IMG/VR virus record: IMGVR_UViG_3300037852_000186
Coordinates: 1-64,000 of that record
Length of the DNA stretch: 64,000 nt
Source of the DNA: a virus
Strand: one strand, 5' to 3'
Shown: piece after piece, positions 27,604-36,446 of the stretch
How the letters are laid out: every line of letters begins with the position of its first letter
Position numbering within the stretch: the first letter of the stretch is position 1
Position numbers and translations under genes: made by a program
Notes under the pieces: generated by a model
Databases searched by the model: none
Told to the model about the DNA's origin: nothing
Seen by the model: only the letters and a program-made list of their open reading frames with translations

Positions 27604-27796
27604 GTTGCCAGCCTCCGAACCACGACCAGCTATCGTTGCCGGGGTAGTAGGGGCGAAATAGCACAGTTAAATCGATACCAGCTTCTACGAGAGTCGCGAG
27701 ATCCCATTCCTTCTTCGGCTCATGTTCTAGGCCGCATCGCAAACATTGCTTGGGATTCTTCGGGTCCGGGCTGAATCGAAAACAAGGCTCACTCAC
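27596..27796 (-). CDS. Small Cys-containing protein, unknown
   Basis: 66 aa, GTG start at 27796 overlapping the upstream TGA (GTGA). The N-terminal segment FRFSPDPKNPKQCLRCGLEH has a CxxC that may bind metal together with H25. The C-terminus is Trp/Asp-rich (YYPGNDSWSWFGGWQHD). Function unknown. Confidence 0.55.
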   Translation of the reverse strand: MSEPCFRFSPDPKNPKQCLRCGLEHEPKKEWDLATLVEAGIDLTVLFRPYYPGNDSWSWFGGWQHD

Positions 27797-28299
27797 AGCA
27801 GTATCACGTCCTTAGCTTCGACCATCGGTATAGCCGCCTTAACGTACCCATCTTGAATTTCGGGATGTCCAGGGACAAGGAGTGATGGGCTATTTGGATT
27901 GTTCGTGTCGCCGCCGCCGCCGCTTGGACCAGCCACATAAAGGTCGCCAGTCGAGAGCCGAAATAGTGGCGGCGTCCCTGGATAAGCACTGGGAATGGTA
28001 ACATACGCAAAACTGTGCTGCTGGTCGGTCATTAACGCCACCGCGCGCGCTTCGAGTGTCGGCGGTACCTTGGGAATAGGCACTCGCGTCATTCGATCTT
28101 TAGATTCTGGCATTTCATCTCCGCTTAACCGCTGCATGAACTTCATCAGGCAGATTGATTCTTTTGAATCAGCGGGGTAGGTCAGGATGTCTTTGTCGAG
28201 CATCCGAGTAATCACGTTGACGGTGTCTATGTCGATTCTCGGCGGTTTATCCATCAGCGCTTTCGCGAGGTCGGATTTATGCTTGCGATGTTTGCCCAT
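27793..28299 (-). CDS. Tail-operon protein, unknown
   Basis: 168 aa. The basic N-terminus (MGKHRKHKSDLAKALMDKPP) is followed by a mixed region with a Gly/Asn-rich stretch near residue 130 (GPSGGGGDTNNPNSPS). It lies between a lipoprotein-like gene and the gpX cluster, on the same strand with minimal gaps. No family recognised. Confidence 0.55.
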   Translation of the reverse strand: MGKHRKHKSDLAKALMDKPPRIDIDTVNVITRMLDKDILTYPADSKESICLMKFMQRLSGDEMPESKDRMTRVPIPKVPPTLEARAVALMTDQQHSFAYVTIPSAYPGTPPLFRLSTGDLYVAGPSGGGGDTNNPNSPSLLVPGHPEIQDGYVKAAIPMVEAKDVILL

Positions 28300-28306
28300 T
28301 TAGAAG

Positions 28307-28684
28307 TTATAAGTTCGTGTCTGGCGAAGGCTCTGATTGTGGCACCGCTTCACTGCTCGGGGCTGGTTCGACGTAAACTTTAGGCGGTGGTATTTTAGCC
28401 GCAACCATAGGCGCTATCATCGCTGCGAGCGCCATCAAGTCCATGCCGCTCACGAGCACGGTATTGCCGCCTCCAGGTATTTCAGCGCACGTCACCGTGG
28501 TTGTGCCGAATAGCCCGAGTCCTTTATAGGAAACGTTGCTTACCTTGTCTGGGCAGAGCATTGAAGCGTTAATGCAGCCAGTCAGCAGGAATACAATGAC
28601 CATGACAAGCCAAACCATCGCTAGAAACCCGTGGCTTATCGTGTTAGCCCACCAAGCTTGATCGTACTCAGTATTGAGTTTCAC
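28307..28684 (-). CDS. Membrane or lipoprotein-like protein
   Basis: 125 aa, GTG start overlapping the gpU-like stop as GTGA. A hydrophobic segment ending LLTGC (about residues 20-37) looks like either a lipobox or a transmembrane anchor. A second hydrophobic stretch (SGMDLMALAAMIAPMVAA) and a proline-rich tail follow. A spanin-like or envelope accessory role is possible but unproven. Confidence 0.55.
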   Translation of the reverse strand: MKLNTEYDQAWWANTISHGFLAMVWLVMVIVFLLTGCINASMLCPDKVSNVSYKGLGLFGTTTVTCAEIPGGGNTVLVSGMDLMALAAMIAPMVAAKIPPPKVYVEPAPSSEAVPQSEPSPDTNL

Positions 28685-29415
28685 CCTGCCCTCGTGATTG
28701 TCGCGGTAGAAACGTTGCCGATATTCCCCGGTGGTGCCGCCGTTGGACCGCTGCCTACCAACGCACTAACGCCCGGTCGTGAATACGGTGTGGGGCTATA
28801 CATAACGCCTGCCGTCACGCCTGCGTTGTTGAGTCCAGTGATAACATTCGCTGGTGCAAGGTTGTGCGGCCCTATTGGTAGATTAGGATTGTAGACAGTT
28901 GGACTACCTACAGTCGTGGTTGTGACGTTGCCGACGTGAGTAACGGTCGTGAGGTTTGCGCCCGTGCCTGTGGTTCGCACAATTCCTGGCGGCGGTGTAG
29001 CGCGGCGCGGCGGTGCTAGCGGGTCGAACTCCGCTCCTTGCACCCATTCGGCCAATTCAATCTTTGCCGATATCGCGATAAAGCTGCCGTCGCCCGCAAG
29101 TTGCTGATGCGTTTCTTCGATGCTCTCGATCACGAAATAGCCGCGATGCACTCCGTTGCCGAACACGAGCGCCCGAGCTTGATGATCTTCTGCCGCTTTG
29201 CGGAGGCGGTTCATCTGTGTTGCGGGATTCGTGAACTTGATGTGAAAGCCCAGCTCAAGCGATATTTTCTGTAACTCAAGCGCCATCCACTGTAAGCGGG
29301 GCCGCGCCTCAACAACCTTATGCTCGGCGTAGTGGTAATCCGTCATTGAGCGGAACGACTCGGGCGAAGTAAGCACCTCAAATACAATCTCGCCTAAGAT
29401 GGCAAAAGTGGACAT
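28681..29415 (-). CDS. Tail protein gpU-like (P2 gpU family)
   Basis: 244 aa. The first 130 residues match P2 gpU: LGEIVFEVLTSPESF, HKVVEARPRLQWMALELQKI, ARALVFGNGVHRGYFVIESI, EETHQQLAGDGSFIAISAKI. gpU caps the head-proximal end of the tail tube. A Pro/Thr/Gly-rich tail of about 110 residues is an addition not usual for gpU (normally about 160 aa). It lies in the P2-like order TMP - U - X - D. Confidence 0.78.
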   Translation of the reverse strand: MSTFAILGEIVFEVLTSPESFRSMTDYHYAEHKVVEARPRLQWMALELQKISLELGFHIKFTNPATQMNRLRKAAEDHQARALVFGNGVHRGYFVIESIEETHQQLAGDGSFIAISAKIELAEWVQGAEFDPLAPPRRATPPPGIVRTTGTGANLTTVTHVGNVTTTTVGSPTVYNPNLPIGPHNLAPANVITGLNNAGVTAGVMYSPTPYSRPGVSALVGSGPTAAPPGNIGNVSTATITRAG

Positions 29416-29421
29416 TGATAC

Positions 29422-29904
29422 TTAGAGCCTATTCGATCTAACGCAATGGTTGTTACGTCGTCTTCGTCGATTCTCGGTAATAGAGCGACGTATGTCGGAC
29501 GCGTGCCGCACGATGTTGAATTGGCTTAGCCCAGATATGCCATCTTGAGGCAGCTTGCGAAGCTCCGTGCGAATCCAATTAGGTTCCAGTGAACTACCGT
29601 CAGCATGACATAAGTAGTCGCATACTTGTTCTAAGCTGAACGGGGATTCGTAGTTGCCGAATAGCCACTTATTGGCTTCGACTTGTAGTCGGACTCGATG
29701 CGCGACTGTCCACGTTCCCTTGCCGATCCAGCATCGCAAAGCGTCTTCCAACAGCGCGGCCATCAGTTTGTGTTCAGGCGTAGGTTCGTGCGACCGCAAC
29801 ACAATGTCGTAAAATTGCGAGGGTAGAAGCGCGTCGTTGGCCATCATTGGATTGTGGTCCAGTGATAGGTAGGGCGCTCCTTCCGCGTATCCAATATCAG
29901 TCAT
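29422..29904 (-). CDS. Tail-operon protein, unknown
   Basis: 160 aa. Start overlaps the tape measure stop by 8 nt. Helical and charged, ending with an Arg-rich stretch (RRSITENRRRRRNNH). No signal or membrane segment. Placed between tape measure and gpU; possibly a tail assembly factor. Family not recognised. Confidence 0.55.
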   Translation of the reverse strand: MTDIGYAEGAPYLSLDHNPMMANDALLPSQFYDIVLRSHEPTPEHKLMAALLEDALRCWIGKGTWTVAHRVRLQVEANKWLFGNYESPFSLEQVCDYLCHADGSSLEPNWIRTELRKLPQDGISGLSQFNIVRHASDIRRSITENRRRRRNNHCVRSNRL

Positions 29905-32299
29905 AACGCAACCGCGCCTCTCGGCCTAACTTGTTCTTAACGATTCTAACAATGTGATCCGCGTGTTTATTAAGATCCTCGGGGGTGGCGCCGTGAATGG
30001 TCGGAGCGTAGTGGAGATTGATAGTGACGCCAGCACTGCCCGCAGCGCTCGCTGGCGTGTGACGCATGACGCTGTTGACGTAGTCGCTATCAACGCCGTG
30101 GCTGCGGACCCAGCCTTCGCCCTGATGCCAAGCAGAAAGCGCTTTATTGATGTCTCCACCGAACTCGGGCATGTACTTGCCAAAAATTACCCTGTTGGCG
30201 ACATCGGTGCTCGTCCCCATCGACATCGCTTGCTCAGGTGTCACACCCCAGGTCTGGCGGAAGCCGCGAGTCATCTGAAAGGGGCCGATGGCGCTACTCG
30301 CAGGGTTAGTTAGCATCTTGCCGTAGCTGCTTTCGGTGCCCATCAGACCGTGGAGAATTCTGTCGGCACCAACCCCCGCAAAGGATTTGATTGATTGCCA
30401 AGCTTGGTGCATAGATCCACCAAGCGTTTTTGATAGAGCGTTACCTAGCAGCGAAGACGAACGCAGAATCGCCTCAGCGATAGTCTCGACAATTGTTATA
30501 TTCTCAAGGTCTTGTAGTGGTCCTTCCTTTACTGGCGAGTGCGGGAAGAAGCCCATGATCTTCTTCCCTACCGCCTTGAGAACATCGGAGAGATTGAATT
30601 CGACGGCGTGAAGGATTCCGCGTCCCAACTCTGTTATTATCCGCCCGCCGAAATGATACATCTCTGGGATGAAATCAAGAATTACGTAACGTATTGATTT
30701 TGTGATGCCTTCTACTGCTGTGCCCAAAAAAGATAGTGCATTGTGAGTTTCTACGATGGCAAGCGAAGATGTGCCACCCGCAGCGTCGGGAGCTTTGATG
30801 CTTGCCCAGAGAGATTTAATATCAGCCCAGTGTTCGTAGATTTCATACGAGGCAACTACGATTCCCGCAATGATAGCGACTGGCCAAGCGATAGTAAGGA
30901 GCGCGGCGCTAAATCCCTCGGTGGCTACTGTCAGGCCCTCCGTAGCCCCGGTGGTGATAACTTCGGCGGTTCTCATCCACTCGATGATTTTGCCGGTGAG
31001 CTTTATTGCTTCCCCACCGAGAATCATGGTAGCGCCAAGAGCGTTCATGGCTTGCATGGCGCGATACAGGCCGGACCCCAAGAGTTGGATACTACCAGTA
31101 GCAAGGCCAGCTACTATTGAATGGTGCTCGGTAGCGCCCGTAAGGCGTGTTATCGCTTTGGTGAGTTCATCGGTTAAGTAGGTTTCCGTAGGAAGGGCTG
31201 GGGTTGTCAGAGCATCGCCGAAGTTGCTCCACGCTTGGTGAAGCTTCGTGGTGGCGTCCTTCATGTTGTCTGTGGCAGTAGTATATTTCTTTTGCAACGT
31301 GCCTGACGAATCAGCAACTTGCCCTTGAGATTTAACCATCTCGTCGTAATGAGCGAGCAGGTTAACCATTGCCACGGGGTTGCTAATGCCTAGAGCTGCT
31401 GCTCGTTGAATTTCGTCTCCGCTCAGTTGTTGCAGCATCTCGTCTTGCTTTTTAGCAGACAGATGGTAGAAGTTTTCGGGGAGGATTACGTTGCCACCAA
31501 TTTGATCTTTTAACTGTTTAAGTGCGGAGAACAAACCGTGCGTGAAATCAAGAGCTACTTTGCCCTGTTCCGATGCCTTGATGAGTTGAGGAATCATGGC
31601 ATTGAGCATCATCGTGCCACGCCCGCCCCCCATCAGTCGCGATGCTTCACCAGTCAACGCAATAGTTTCCGAGAGCGGAGAATTAGATAGTGCTGCGCTT
31701 GCCCCTAGCTTGGCCACGGCCATAGAAAATTGGCCGACTTTGTCTGGTGCAATAGCGTAGACTTCAACTGCTTTAGCAATTTCGTCGCCCGTAGTCTTTG
31801 CATCAGTACGTTGATTAGACCAGGAGACTTGCATGAGATTGGTAACAGCGTCGGTCGCGATCCCTAATCGGCCTAGCTCTGCCGCGATGTCCTCCGCTTG
31901 CATAGCTTTGGCCGTATCATGGTAAACTCCCTGGAAACGAGTAAAGCCCGCGATCCATTCTTCCGCTGTAGTGCCTGGATGTGTATCTGAAAATGCTATT
32001 GCAGCTTCTTTTAGCTTGGTAAGTTGCTCGCCTGCGAGTCTAGTAGTTGCAGCCATGGTCGCCATCGCATGCTCCATATCGATGGCGGGTTCCGTGATGC
32101 TTGCTCCCAGTTCACGGAGTTGCGAAATCCCTTCTGAGGCGAGTCCGCTTGCCAGCGCCAGTCTCTCACCCGCGTTGATTAAAGCTTCGCCGGTTCCCTT
32201 GACTCGCTCGGTCAGCGTATTAAAGCGTTTGCCGATATTATCGACAGTGCCGCTAAGGCTGTCGATTGCTTTAAATACTACTGCGAACGGGAGTTCCAT
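29897..32299 (-). CDS. Tape measure protein with C-terminal lytic transglycosylase domain
   Basis: 800 aa. The N-terminus is helical with Phage tail tape measure features (SLSGTVDNIGKRFNTL, EHAMATMAATTRLAGEQLTKL). A hydrophobic region lies around residue 460 (LLTIAWPVAIIAGIVVASY). Residues about 640-740 form an SLT-type domain: LMGTESSYG with candidate catalytic Glu656, SAIGPFQMTRGFRQTWGV and SAWHQGEGWV. The measure sets tail length and the SLT domain likely opens peptidoglycan during injection. Confidence 0.9.
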   Translation of the reverse strand: MELPFAVVFKAIDSLSGTVDNIGKRFNTLTERVKGTGEALINAGERLALASGLASEGISQLRELGASITEPAIDMEHAMATMAATTRLAGEQLTKLKEAAIAFSDTHPGTTAEEWIAGFTRFQGVYHDTAKAMQAEDIAAELGRLGIATDAVTNLMQVSWSNQRTDAKTTGDEIAKAVEVYAIAPDKVGQFSMAVAKLGASAALSNSPLSETIALTGEASRLMGGGRGTMMLNAMIPQLIKASEQGKVALDFTHGLFSALKQLKDQIGGNVILPENFYHLSAKKQDEMLQQLSGDEIQRAAALGISNPVAMVNLLAHYDEMVKSQGQVADSSGTLQKKYTTATDNMKDATTKLHQAWSNFGDALTTPALPTETYLTDELTKAITRLTGATEHHSIVAGLATGSIQLLGSGLYRAMQAMNALGATMILGGEAIKLTGKIIEWMRTAEVITTGATEGLTVATEGFSAALLTIAWPVAIIAGIVVASYEIYEHWADIKSLWASIKAPDAAGGTSSLAIVETHNALSFLGTAVEGITKSIRYVILDFIPEMYHFGGRIITELGRGILHAVEFNLSDVLKAVGKKIMGFFPHSPVKEGPLQDLENITIVETIAEAILRSSSLLGNALSKTLGGSMHQAWQSIKSFAGVGADRILHGLMGTESSYGKMLTNPASSAIGPFQMTRGFRQTWGVTPEQAMSMGTSTDVANRVIFGKYMPEFGGDINKALSAWHQGEGWVRSHGVDSDYVNSVMRHTPASAAGSAGVTINLHYAPTIHGATPEDLNKHADHIVRIVKNKLGREARLRYD

Positions 32300-32337
32300 T
32301 AGACAAACACGCGGATATGTGTTATCGTGCAGCTATA

Positions 32338-32523
32338 ATGAAACTTGAAAAATGCAAAACCTGCGGCGGGCAAGTTGGCGGCATGTCGTTAACGTGTCCG
32401 CACTGCGGAGAGTTACACCCCACTCTTACGTTTTGGCAGGCGATTAAAACGTTGGCAACGCTCGGGGCGATTGTTGTAGTTCTTGGGGGCTTGTTCATAG
32501 GTTGTTGCTTACTGTTGCCCTGA
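32338..32523 (+). CDS. Zinc ribbon-membrane microprotein (plus strand)
   Basis: 61 aa from the ATG at 32338. N-terminus KCKTCGGQV...LTCPHCGELHP is a zinc ribbon, followed by one strong membrane segment (TLATLGAIVVVLGGLFIG). It has the same architecture as the plus-strand gene at 53828. It lies on the opposite strand between tape measure and chaperone genes, the typical situation of a moron gene, and its 3' end overlaps the candidate gene at 32509. No clear Shine-Dalgarno was found. Confidence 0.6.
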   Translation: MKLEKCKTCGGQVGGMSLTCPHCGELHPTLTFWQAIKTLATLGAIVVVLGGLFIGCCLLLP

Positions 32524-32661
32524 TCGCGTTAAGATTTCCTGCATTCTGGCCTTGAACGCCTCAATGGCTCCACTAAATCCCGGCCACGGTTCTTCTCTCA
32601 ACTGCTCTTGCGTAGGTGCTCCGCTCTCACCTGATGAATCTTGCTGATCGTCTCGAACCAC
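32509..32661 (-). CDS. Candidate 50-aa gene after the tail chaperone
   Basis: Open from a GTG at 32661 to TAA at 32509: acidic, Gln-rich, with a helical C-terminus (FSGAIEAFKARMQEILTR). It overlaps the frameshift extension in another frame and the end of the plus-strand zinc ribbon gene. Codon pattern looks coding but no good ribosome site is seen. It could also be a further extension of the chaperone. Confidence 0.35.
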   Translation of the reverse strand: MVRDDQQDSSGESGAPTQEQLREEPWPGFSGAIEAFKARMQEILTRSGQQ

Positions 32662-33013
32662 GATTTAAGCTCACTGGTCGTCATTTCGTAGAGTTCGGAA
32701 TAGTGGAAACCCCATTCAATGAGGAGGGCGAAGGCTGTTCGGTCAAGGGCAAAAAACCTTCTTCCGCTGTCGCCTCCTTAGAGAGCTTGTCGATGTCCAA
32801 CGACCACAGCTCTTCGATGTCTTCCATCACGCAGGGCTCGCCATCCAGCTCGGTTATTTGCGCGAGCATGGCGCATACGTACTTGAATCTGTTCGTGGTG
32901 GTCGCGATATCTTCCGCTCGAATCAGGTGGCCGCCGCGAGGGCGATGAATGGTGGCGACTGTGCCGTCACTGAGCGTGATGGTTTTTACTTGATCTGGTG
33001 CTCTGCGTTTCAT
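32598..33013 (-). CDS. Tail assembly chaperone, -1 frameshift product (gp41-42 type)
   Basis: Produced if ribosomes slip back one base at the slippery site near 32750-32756. The new frame reads ALDRTAFALLIEWGFHYSEL, then YEMTTSELKSWFETISK, and ends at TGA 32598, giving 50 extra residues. The WGF-YSELYEMTTSELKSW wording is typical of the T-part of G/GT-type tail chaperones. Such long forms bridge tape measure and tube protein during assembly. The short form is listed separately. Confidence 0.72.
32681..33013 (-). CDS. Tail assembly chaperone, short form (Mu gp41-like)
   Basis: 110 aa. Phage tail assembly chaperone pattern: TITLSDGTVATIHRPRGGHL, FKYVCAMLAQITELDGEPCV, DIEELWSLDIDKLSKEA. It lies between tube and tape measure genes, exactly where frameshifting chaperones occur. 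The 3' part carries the slippery heptamer, so the last 22 residues are specific to the short form. Confidence 0.85.
   Translation of the reverse strand: MKRRAPDQVKTITLSDGTVATIHRPRGGHLIRAEDIATTTNRFKYVCAMLAQITELDGEPCVMEDIEELWSLDIDKLSKEATAEEGFLPLTEQPSPSSLNGVSTIPNSTK
32750..32756 (-). promoter_or_regulatory. Slippery site for -1 programmed frameshift
   Basis: On the minus strand the heptamer is TTTTTTG, in the zero frame GGT TTT TTG CCC, fitting X XXY YYZ. The -1 frame is open from there for 50 codons with chaperone-like sequence. No stimulatory structure was folded. Confidence 0.72.
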
Positions 33014-33022
33014 GATGTTGTT

Positions 33023-33544
33023 CTAGATCGCGCCGACATTCGCTTTAAAACCGAATAAGCGGTCTGTCCCCGCAACGGTATAGATGTTAGCAAACACGTC
33101 GTACAGGAGATGTTGGACGCCAGCTATGATGTATTCGCAGTGGTACACAATTAGAGTACTCGGGAAATCGACGTTCTCGTGTTGCTTGAAATTGAGCGGC
33201 CCGCCGTCTTTGAACTGCGCCGTCATCAGACCAATGAATGGCACTTCCTGTGTGCGTCCTTGTGAAGTGTATACTTCTTTGGATGCGCGAATTTGAAATT
33301 GATGCGAGTCGAAGATACTCATGGAATTGAGCACTTCACCGTATATCGAGATCCATTTGATCTTCGCTTCGAGCTTGTCGATACCTACGGGTATCTCGGC
33401 AGTGCCAGCCATGCCGAGCCCCTTGTGGTCGATAGTCTTGGCTTTGGGCCACGCGAGTTCTACTTCTTCGGCGCGACCTAACAGGGAAGTGCCATCAAGG
33501 TAAATATTCGCGTTGTGGACCGACGAGACATTAATCAGGGCCAC
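33023..33544 (-). CDS. Tail tube protein (Mu gpM family)
   Basis: 173 aa, normal for tube proteins of contractile tails. Motifs: VHNANIYLDGTSLLGRAEEV, ELAWPKAKTIDHKGLGMAGT, VGIDKLEAKIKW, GGPLNFKQHENVDF. The tube is the inner channel of the tail. It follows the sheath as in Mu and P2. Confidence 0.88.
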   Translation of the reverse strand: MALINVSSVHNANIYLDGTSLLGRAEEVELAWPKAKTIDHKGLGMAGTAEIPVGIDKLEAKIKWISIYGEVLNSMSIFDSHQFQIRASKEVYTSQGRTQEVPFIGLMTAQFKDGGPLNFKQHENVDFPSTLIVYHCEYIIAGVQHLLYDVFANIYTVAGTDRLFGFKANVGAI

Positions 33545-33558
33545 GACCGTTTCTCCTT

Positions 33559-35718
33559 TTACTGTGCTGCGGTAGTAGCCGCCCCAGTTAATTGCGCCAG
33601 CAGGTTCTGGTCAATAAAGACGTTGAAGGTGAGCCGTTCAGCGGGGGGTGGCGGCATACAGTCTATATCGAAAACCAAATGGCCGGCCGCGGTTTCGGAA
33701 GGGGGATTTTCGGCGGGATTATATGTAGCAGTACCAGCGACCAGCGCTCCGCGTCCAATTAAGGTACGCAGAAAGCTATTGGCGCTGGCAAGAATGGTGG
33801 TGATGAGGGAGTTACTAATCGGCTGATCCAAAAATTGCATCATCGACAGCATCACGCTCTGTTCGATGACATCCATAGTGCGGCGAATCGGGATAAATAC
33901 GTCAGGCGTGGTGTTGGATGGGAAGCCCGCGCTGCGATTGCCCCACACGCGCAGACCGGTGCCGAAGGCTTGGAACGCTGTCACGATGCCCTGTGAGTTA
34001 AGCACGTTGGTATCGCTGGCCGCGTCGATGAAGCTCGCGTAAATGTTCGTGTCTGGTCCGAGCATGCCGAATATCTGCGTGTTCGACGGCGACCACCAGT
34101 AGCCTTGTGCGAGGTCTTTTGCAGAGGTCGCGCCAGCTACCCAAGGGCTGAAAGGTCCGCTGTGCGTTACGTTCGCGATGGTCGCTACTGCATTGCCGCT
34201 GATTGGGTCGATGCCTATGCTGTTCGGTACGACGCCGCTGTCGAGAAATAGTTCTTGTGGGCCGCAGAGGATCGCGCGCTTGTCGCTGGTATTAAACGAA
34301 TTGCCAGAGGCCCCGCGATTACTGAGCAACGTGGCTGGTGCTGTAAGGGGTGGGCAATCGACGAAGTACATTGCGCGCATTGCAAAAGCGACAGTTGCCA
34401 TTCCAGCGGATACGGTTGCATCTTGAGACCCTACGGTTTGTCCAGTCGGGATATAGGTTCCGAAACTCGGGGCAATTAGGAGTTTCGGGAAGAAACCCAT
34501 CAGATTGTAGCTGAGCTTCCACGCCTGCATTCCTGTGTAGACGTTGCTGGCGACGGAGCCGACGAGGTCAGAGTCCACCAGCTTACTTGGATCGGTGTAA
34601 TTGCATGTGATTTTGATTGTTTGGCCTGCCACAAGCAGCCCGCCACCAATAGCTTTGACAATTCCGTTAACTCTATCGACGGTAAAATCCGCACCTTCAA
34701 CATAGGTAGTAGAGACCGCACTATTTGTAATCTTGATCGTGGACAGCCCCATGTGGCCGACGTTGATCGCTTGAGAGCCCGAGGCCGGGAAGGTATAAGA
34801 CACAGCCGTAAGCGTTGAAAAATGTTTGGTTTGGTCGAAGACATTGACCGCGATCACTTGCCCTGCGCCCTGTGCAAAGACTTGATTAAGCGCATAGGGA
34901 ATCGTGAAACCCTGAATCATCGGGCCGAAGGTGCCGGATTGGCCGGGTGCTAAGGAGTTCGGATTCGAGCCGGCGACGAGCATTGGCGTTTGAAGGTTCG
35001 CGATTGGTCCTTTCGCGGTTAAGGTCCAGGTAACCGTTCCGGTAGCCGTCGCAATCGTGTCCGCTGTGGTGGCGCCGACAGTAGTTGCCCAGCTTGGCGC
35101 GGCTGTGGCGCTCGTTATGGCCGCCTTGCCTATCGCGACTAGCGTCCAGATGACTCCATTGTCGGTAGGCGAGGCTGTGCCGAGTGTGGTTGCCCAAACT
35201 GGAGGTGCACCGCCCGAGGTGCCAGCAGTCGTGCAGCGCTGGGTATTTCCATTCGAATCTAAGACTAAATAGCCAACAACGTATGATGTGCCGAGTACCC
35301 AGACTGGTAGCACGATTCCGGTCGCGGTCTGAATATTGCCATTCGCGTCAATGCACTGCTGACCAGCCGCCGCGCCGATTGCCGAGAGAGTCCAGACTAC
35401 AGAACCGTCACTAACAGTAGAACCGATCGTGCGGCCCCAGGCTGGCGTTGCGCCGTTCGTGGTGCCAGGGGTGGTACATTTCTGAGTGTTGCCGTTTGAG
35501 TCGAGGAGAAGATTGCCGACTACTTGCGCGGTGTTGGGACTCCATGCGGCGGCGGCTTGCACTAACCACGAAAGATCCCAAAGTGGTATCGCACCGGGGA
35601 CGGCGAAGAGCGGAGCAGAGCCGACTAGCCCGATGACTGCGCTGTTAACGACGGTTATCGGCGTTGGACCTATCGCGAATTCAAATGTCTCTACGCCATG
35701 AAGGAAACTAGCAGGCAT
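33559..35718 (-). CDS. Tail sheath protein with inserted surface modules
   Basis: 719 aa from the ATG at 35718 with GGGAG upstream, larger than the roughly 390-500 aa of P2 or Mu sheaths. N-terminal GVETFEFAIGPTPITVVNSA and C-terminal RRTMDVIEQSVMLSMMQFLD and FVFDIDC-like assembly strands are sheath-like. Between residues about 45 and 235 lie two to three repeats of a module reading YLVLDSNGNTQRCTTAGT...PPVWATTLG...DNGVIWT, and near 300-370 another module (TTYVEGADFTVDRVNGIVKA). Both modules recur in other virion proteins here and probably decorate the outer surface. Confidence 0.9.
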   Translation of the reverse strand: MPASFLHGVETFEFAIGPTPITVVNSAVIGLVGSAPLFAVPGAIPLWDLSWLVQAAAAWSPNTAQVVGNLLLDSNGNTQKCTTPGTTNGATPAWGRTIGSTVSDGSVVWTLSAIGAAAGQQCIDANGNIQTATGIVLPVWVLGTSYVVGYLVLDSNGNTQRCTTAGTSGGAPPVWATTLGTASPTDNGVIWTLVAIGKAAITSATAAPSWATTVGATTADTIATATGTVTWTLTAKGPIANLQTPMLVAGSNPNSLAPGQSGTFGPMIQGFTIPYALNQVFAQGAGQVIAVNVFDQTKHFSTLTAVSYTFPASGSQAINVGHMGLSTIKITNSAVSTTYVEGADFTVDRVNGIVKAIGGGLLVAGQTIKITCNYTDPSKLVDSDLVGSVASNVYTGMQAWKLSYNLMGFFPKLLIAPSFGTYIPTGQTVGSQDATVSAGMATVAFAMRAMYFVDCPPLTAPATLLSNRGASGNSFNTSDKRAILCGPQELFLDSGVVPNSIGIDPISGNAVATIANVTHSGPFSPWVAGATSAKDLAQGYWWSPSNTQIFGMLGPDTNIYASFIDAASDTNVLNSQGIVTAFQAFGTGLRVWGNRSAGFPSNTTPDVFIPIRRTMDVIEQSVMLSMMQFLDQPISNSLITTILASANSFLRTLIGRGALVAGTATYNPAENPPSETAAGHLVFDIDCMPPPPAERLTFNVFIDQNLLAQLTGAATTAAQ

Positions 35719-35783
35719 TAGTATGTACTCCCATTGACTAAGTGCTTGACGGCGCGTCGATACCGTGCAAGACTGTCGGTAGA
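35719..35783. promoter_or_regulatory. Divergent intergenic region, sheath / HNH
   Basis: 65 nt between the minus-strand sheath start and the plus-strand HNH start. The sheath side holds its ribosome-binding site (GGGAG). Divergence implies a promoter on at least one side, but no convincing -35/-10 pair was found. Confidence 0.25.
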
Positions 35784-36446
35784 ATGAACACATGCGCTGC
35801 CTGCCATCAAGAGAAACCCATCGTCGCTAAAGGTCTCTGCAAGCGCTGCTACAGCGCGCAATGGCGTGCTGAGCACCTTAACGCGGCTCGTGCCTATGCC
35901 GCCTCGTACCAGCGCGAATGGCGCGCTAAGCATCCTGAAGAGTACGCGGAAGCGGAACGCGCTCGGCACGCCCGTCGAGTTGCCGCCGATCCCGAAGGGA
36001 TGAAAGCTGCCGCTAAAGAGCGCAGCCACAAGCATTATTTGAATAACAAGGAAGACGTGAAAGAACGCGCCCGTCTTTGGCATTTGGCCAATATCGAAAA
36101 AGCCAGAGAAGCCTGTCGCCGCTGGCGCGCTGCTCATGGTCGTGAATGGTATTTGAAATGGAAAGCAGAGCATCCAGAAGAATACCAACAACACTCCAGC
36201 GCTCATCGCCTTCGTATGCGAATCGCCGAAGGGCATTTCACGGTCACAGATATCCAACGCATCTTCGTGGAACAAGGCGGTTTTTGCGCTAATCCAGCGT
36301 GCGACGAGTCGCTTGAAGCTGAGTACGATATCGACCACAAGATTCCGCTCAGTCAGCCAGGGACTAGCAACTGGCCGCACAACATTCAGCTTCTCTGTCC
36401 GCCCTGCAATGGTCATAAGGGAAATCGCATCGACCTCGGCTATTAA
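35784..36446 (+). CDS. HNH endonuclease, plus strand
   Basis: 220 aa from the ATG at 35784. An N-terminal zinc finger (CAACHQEKPIVAKGLCKRCY) precedes a long Arg/Ala-rich helical region with repeated REW/HPEEY patterns. The C-terminal HNH reads CANPACDE, YDIDHKIPLSQPG, NIQLLCPPCNGHKGNR. It is opposite to the tail operon and separates sheath from the lysis-like genes. The upstream reading to 35742 overlaps the sheath gene and was not used. Confidence 0.85.
   Translation: MNTCAACHQEKPIVAKGLCKRCYSAQWRAEHLNAARAYAASYQREWRAKHPEEYAEAERARHARRVAADPEGMKAAAKERSHKHYLNNKEDVKERARLWHLANIEKAREACRRWRAAHGREWYLKWKAEHPEEYQQHSSAHRLRMRIAEGHFTVTDIQRIFVEQGGFCANPACDESLEAEYDIDHKIPLSQPGTSNWPHNIQLLCPPCNGHKGNRIDLGY

Noticed and set aside
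35718-36416. A 232-aa minus-strand frame over the plus-strand HNH gene
   Set aside because: The plus strand has an unmistakable HNH motif and zinc finger; the antisense frame has none and starts inside the sheath leader.
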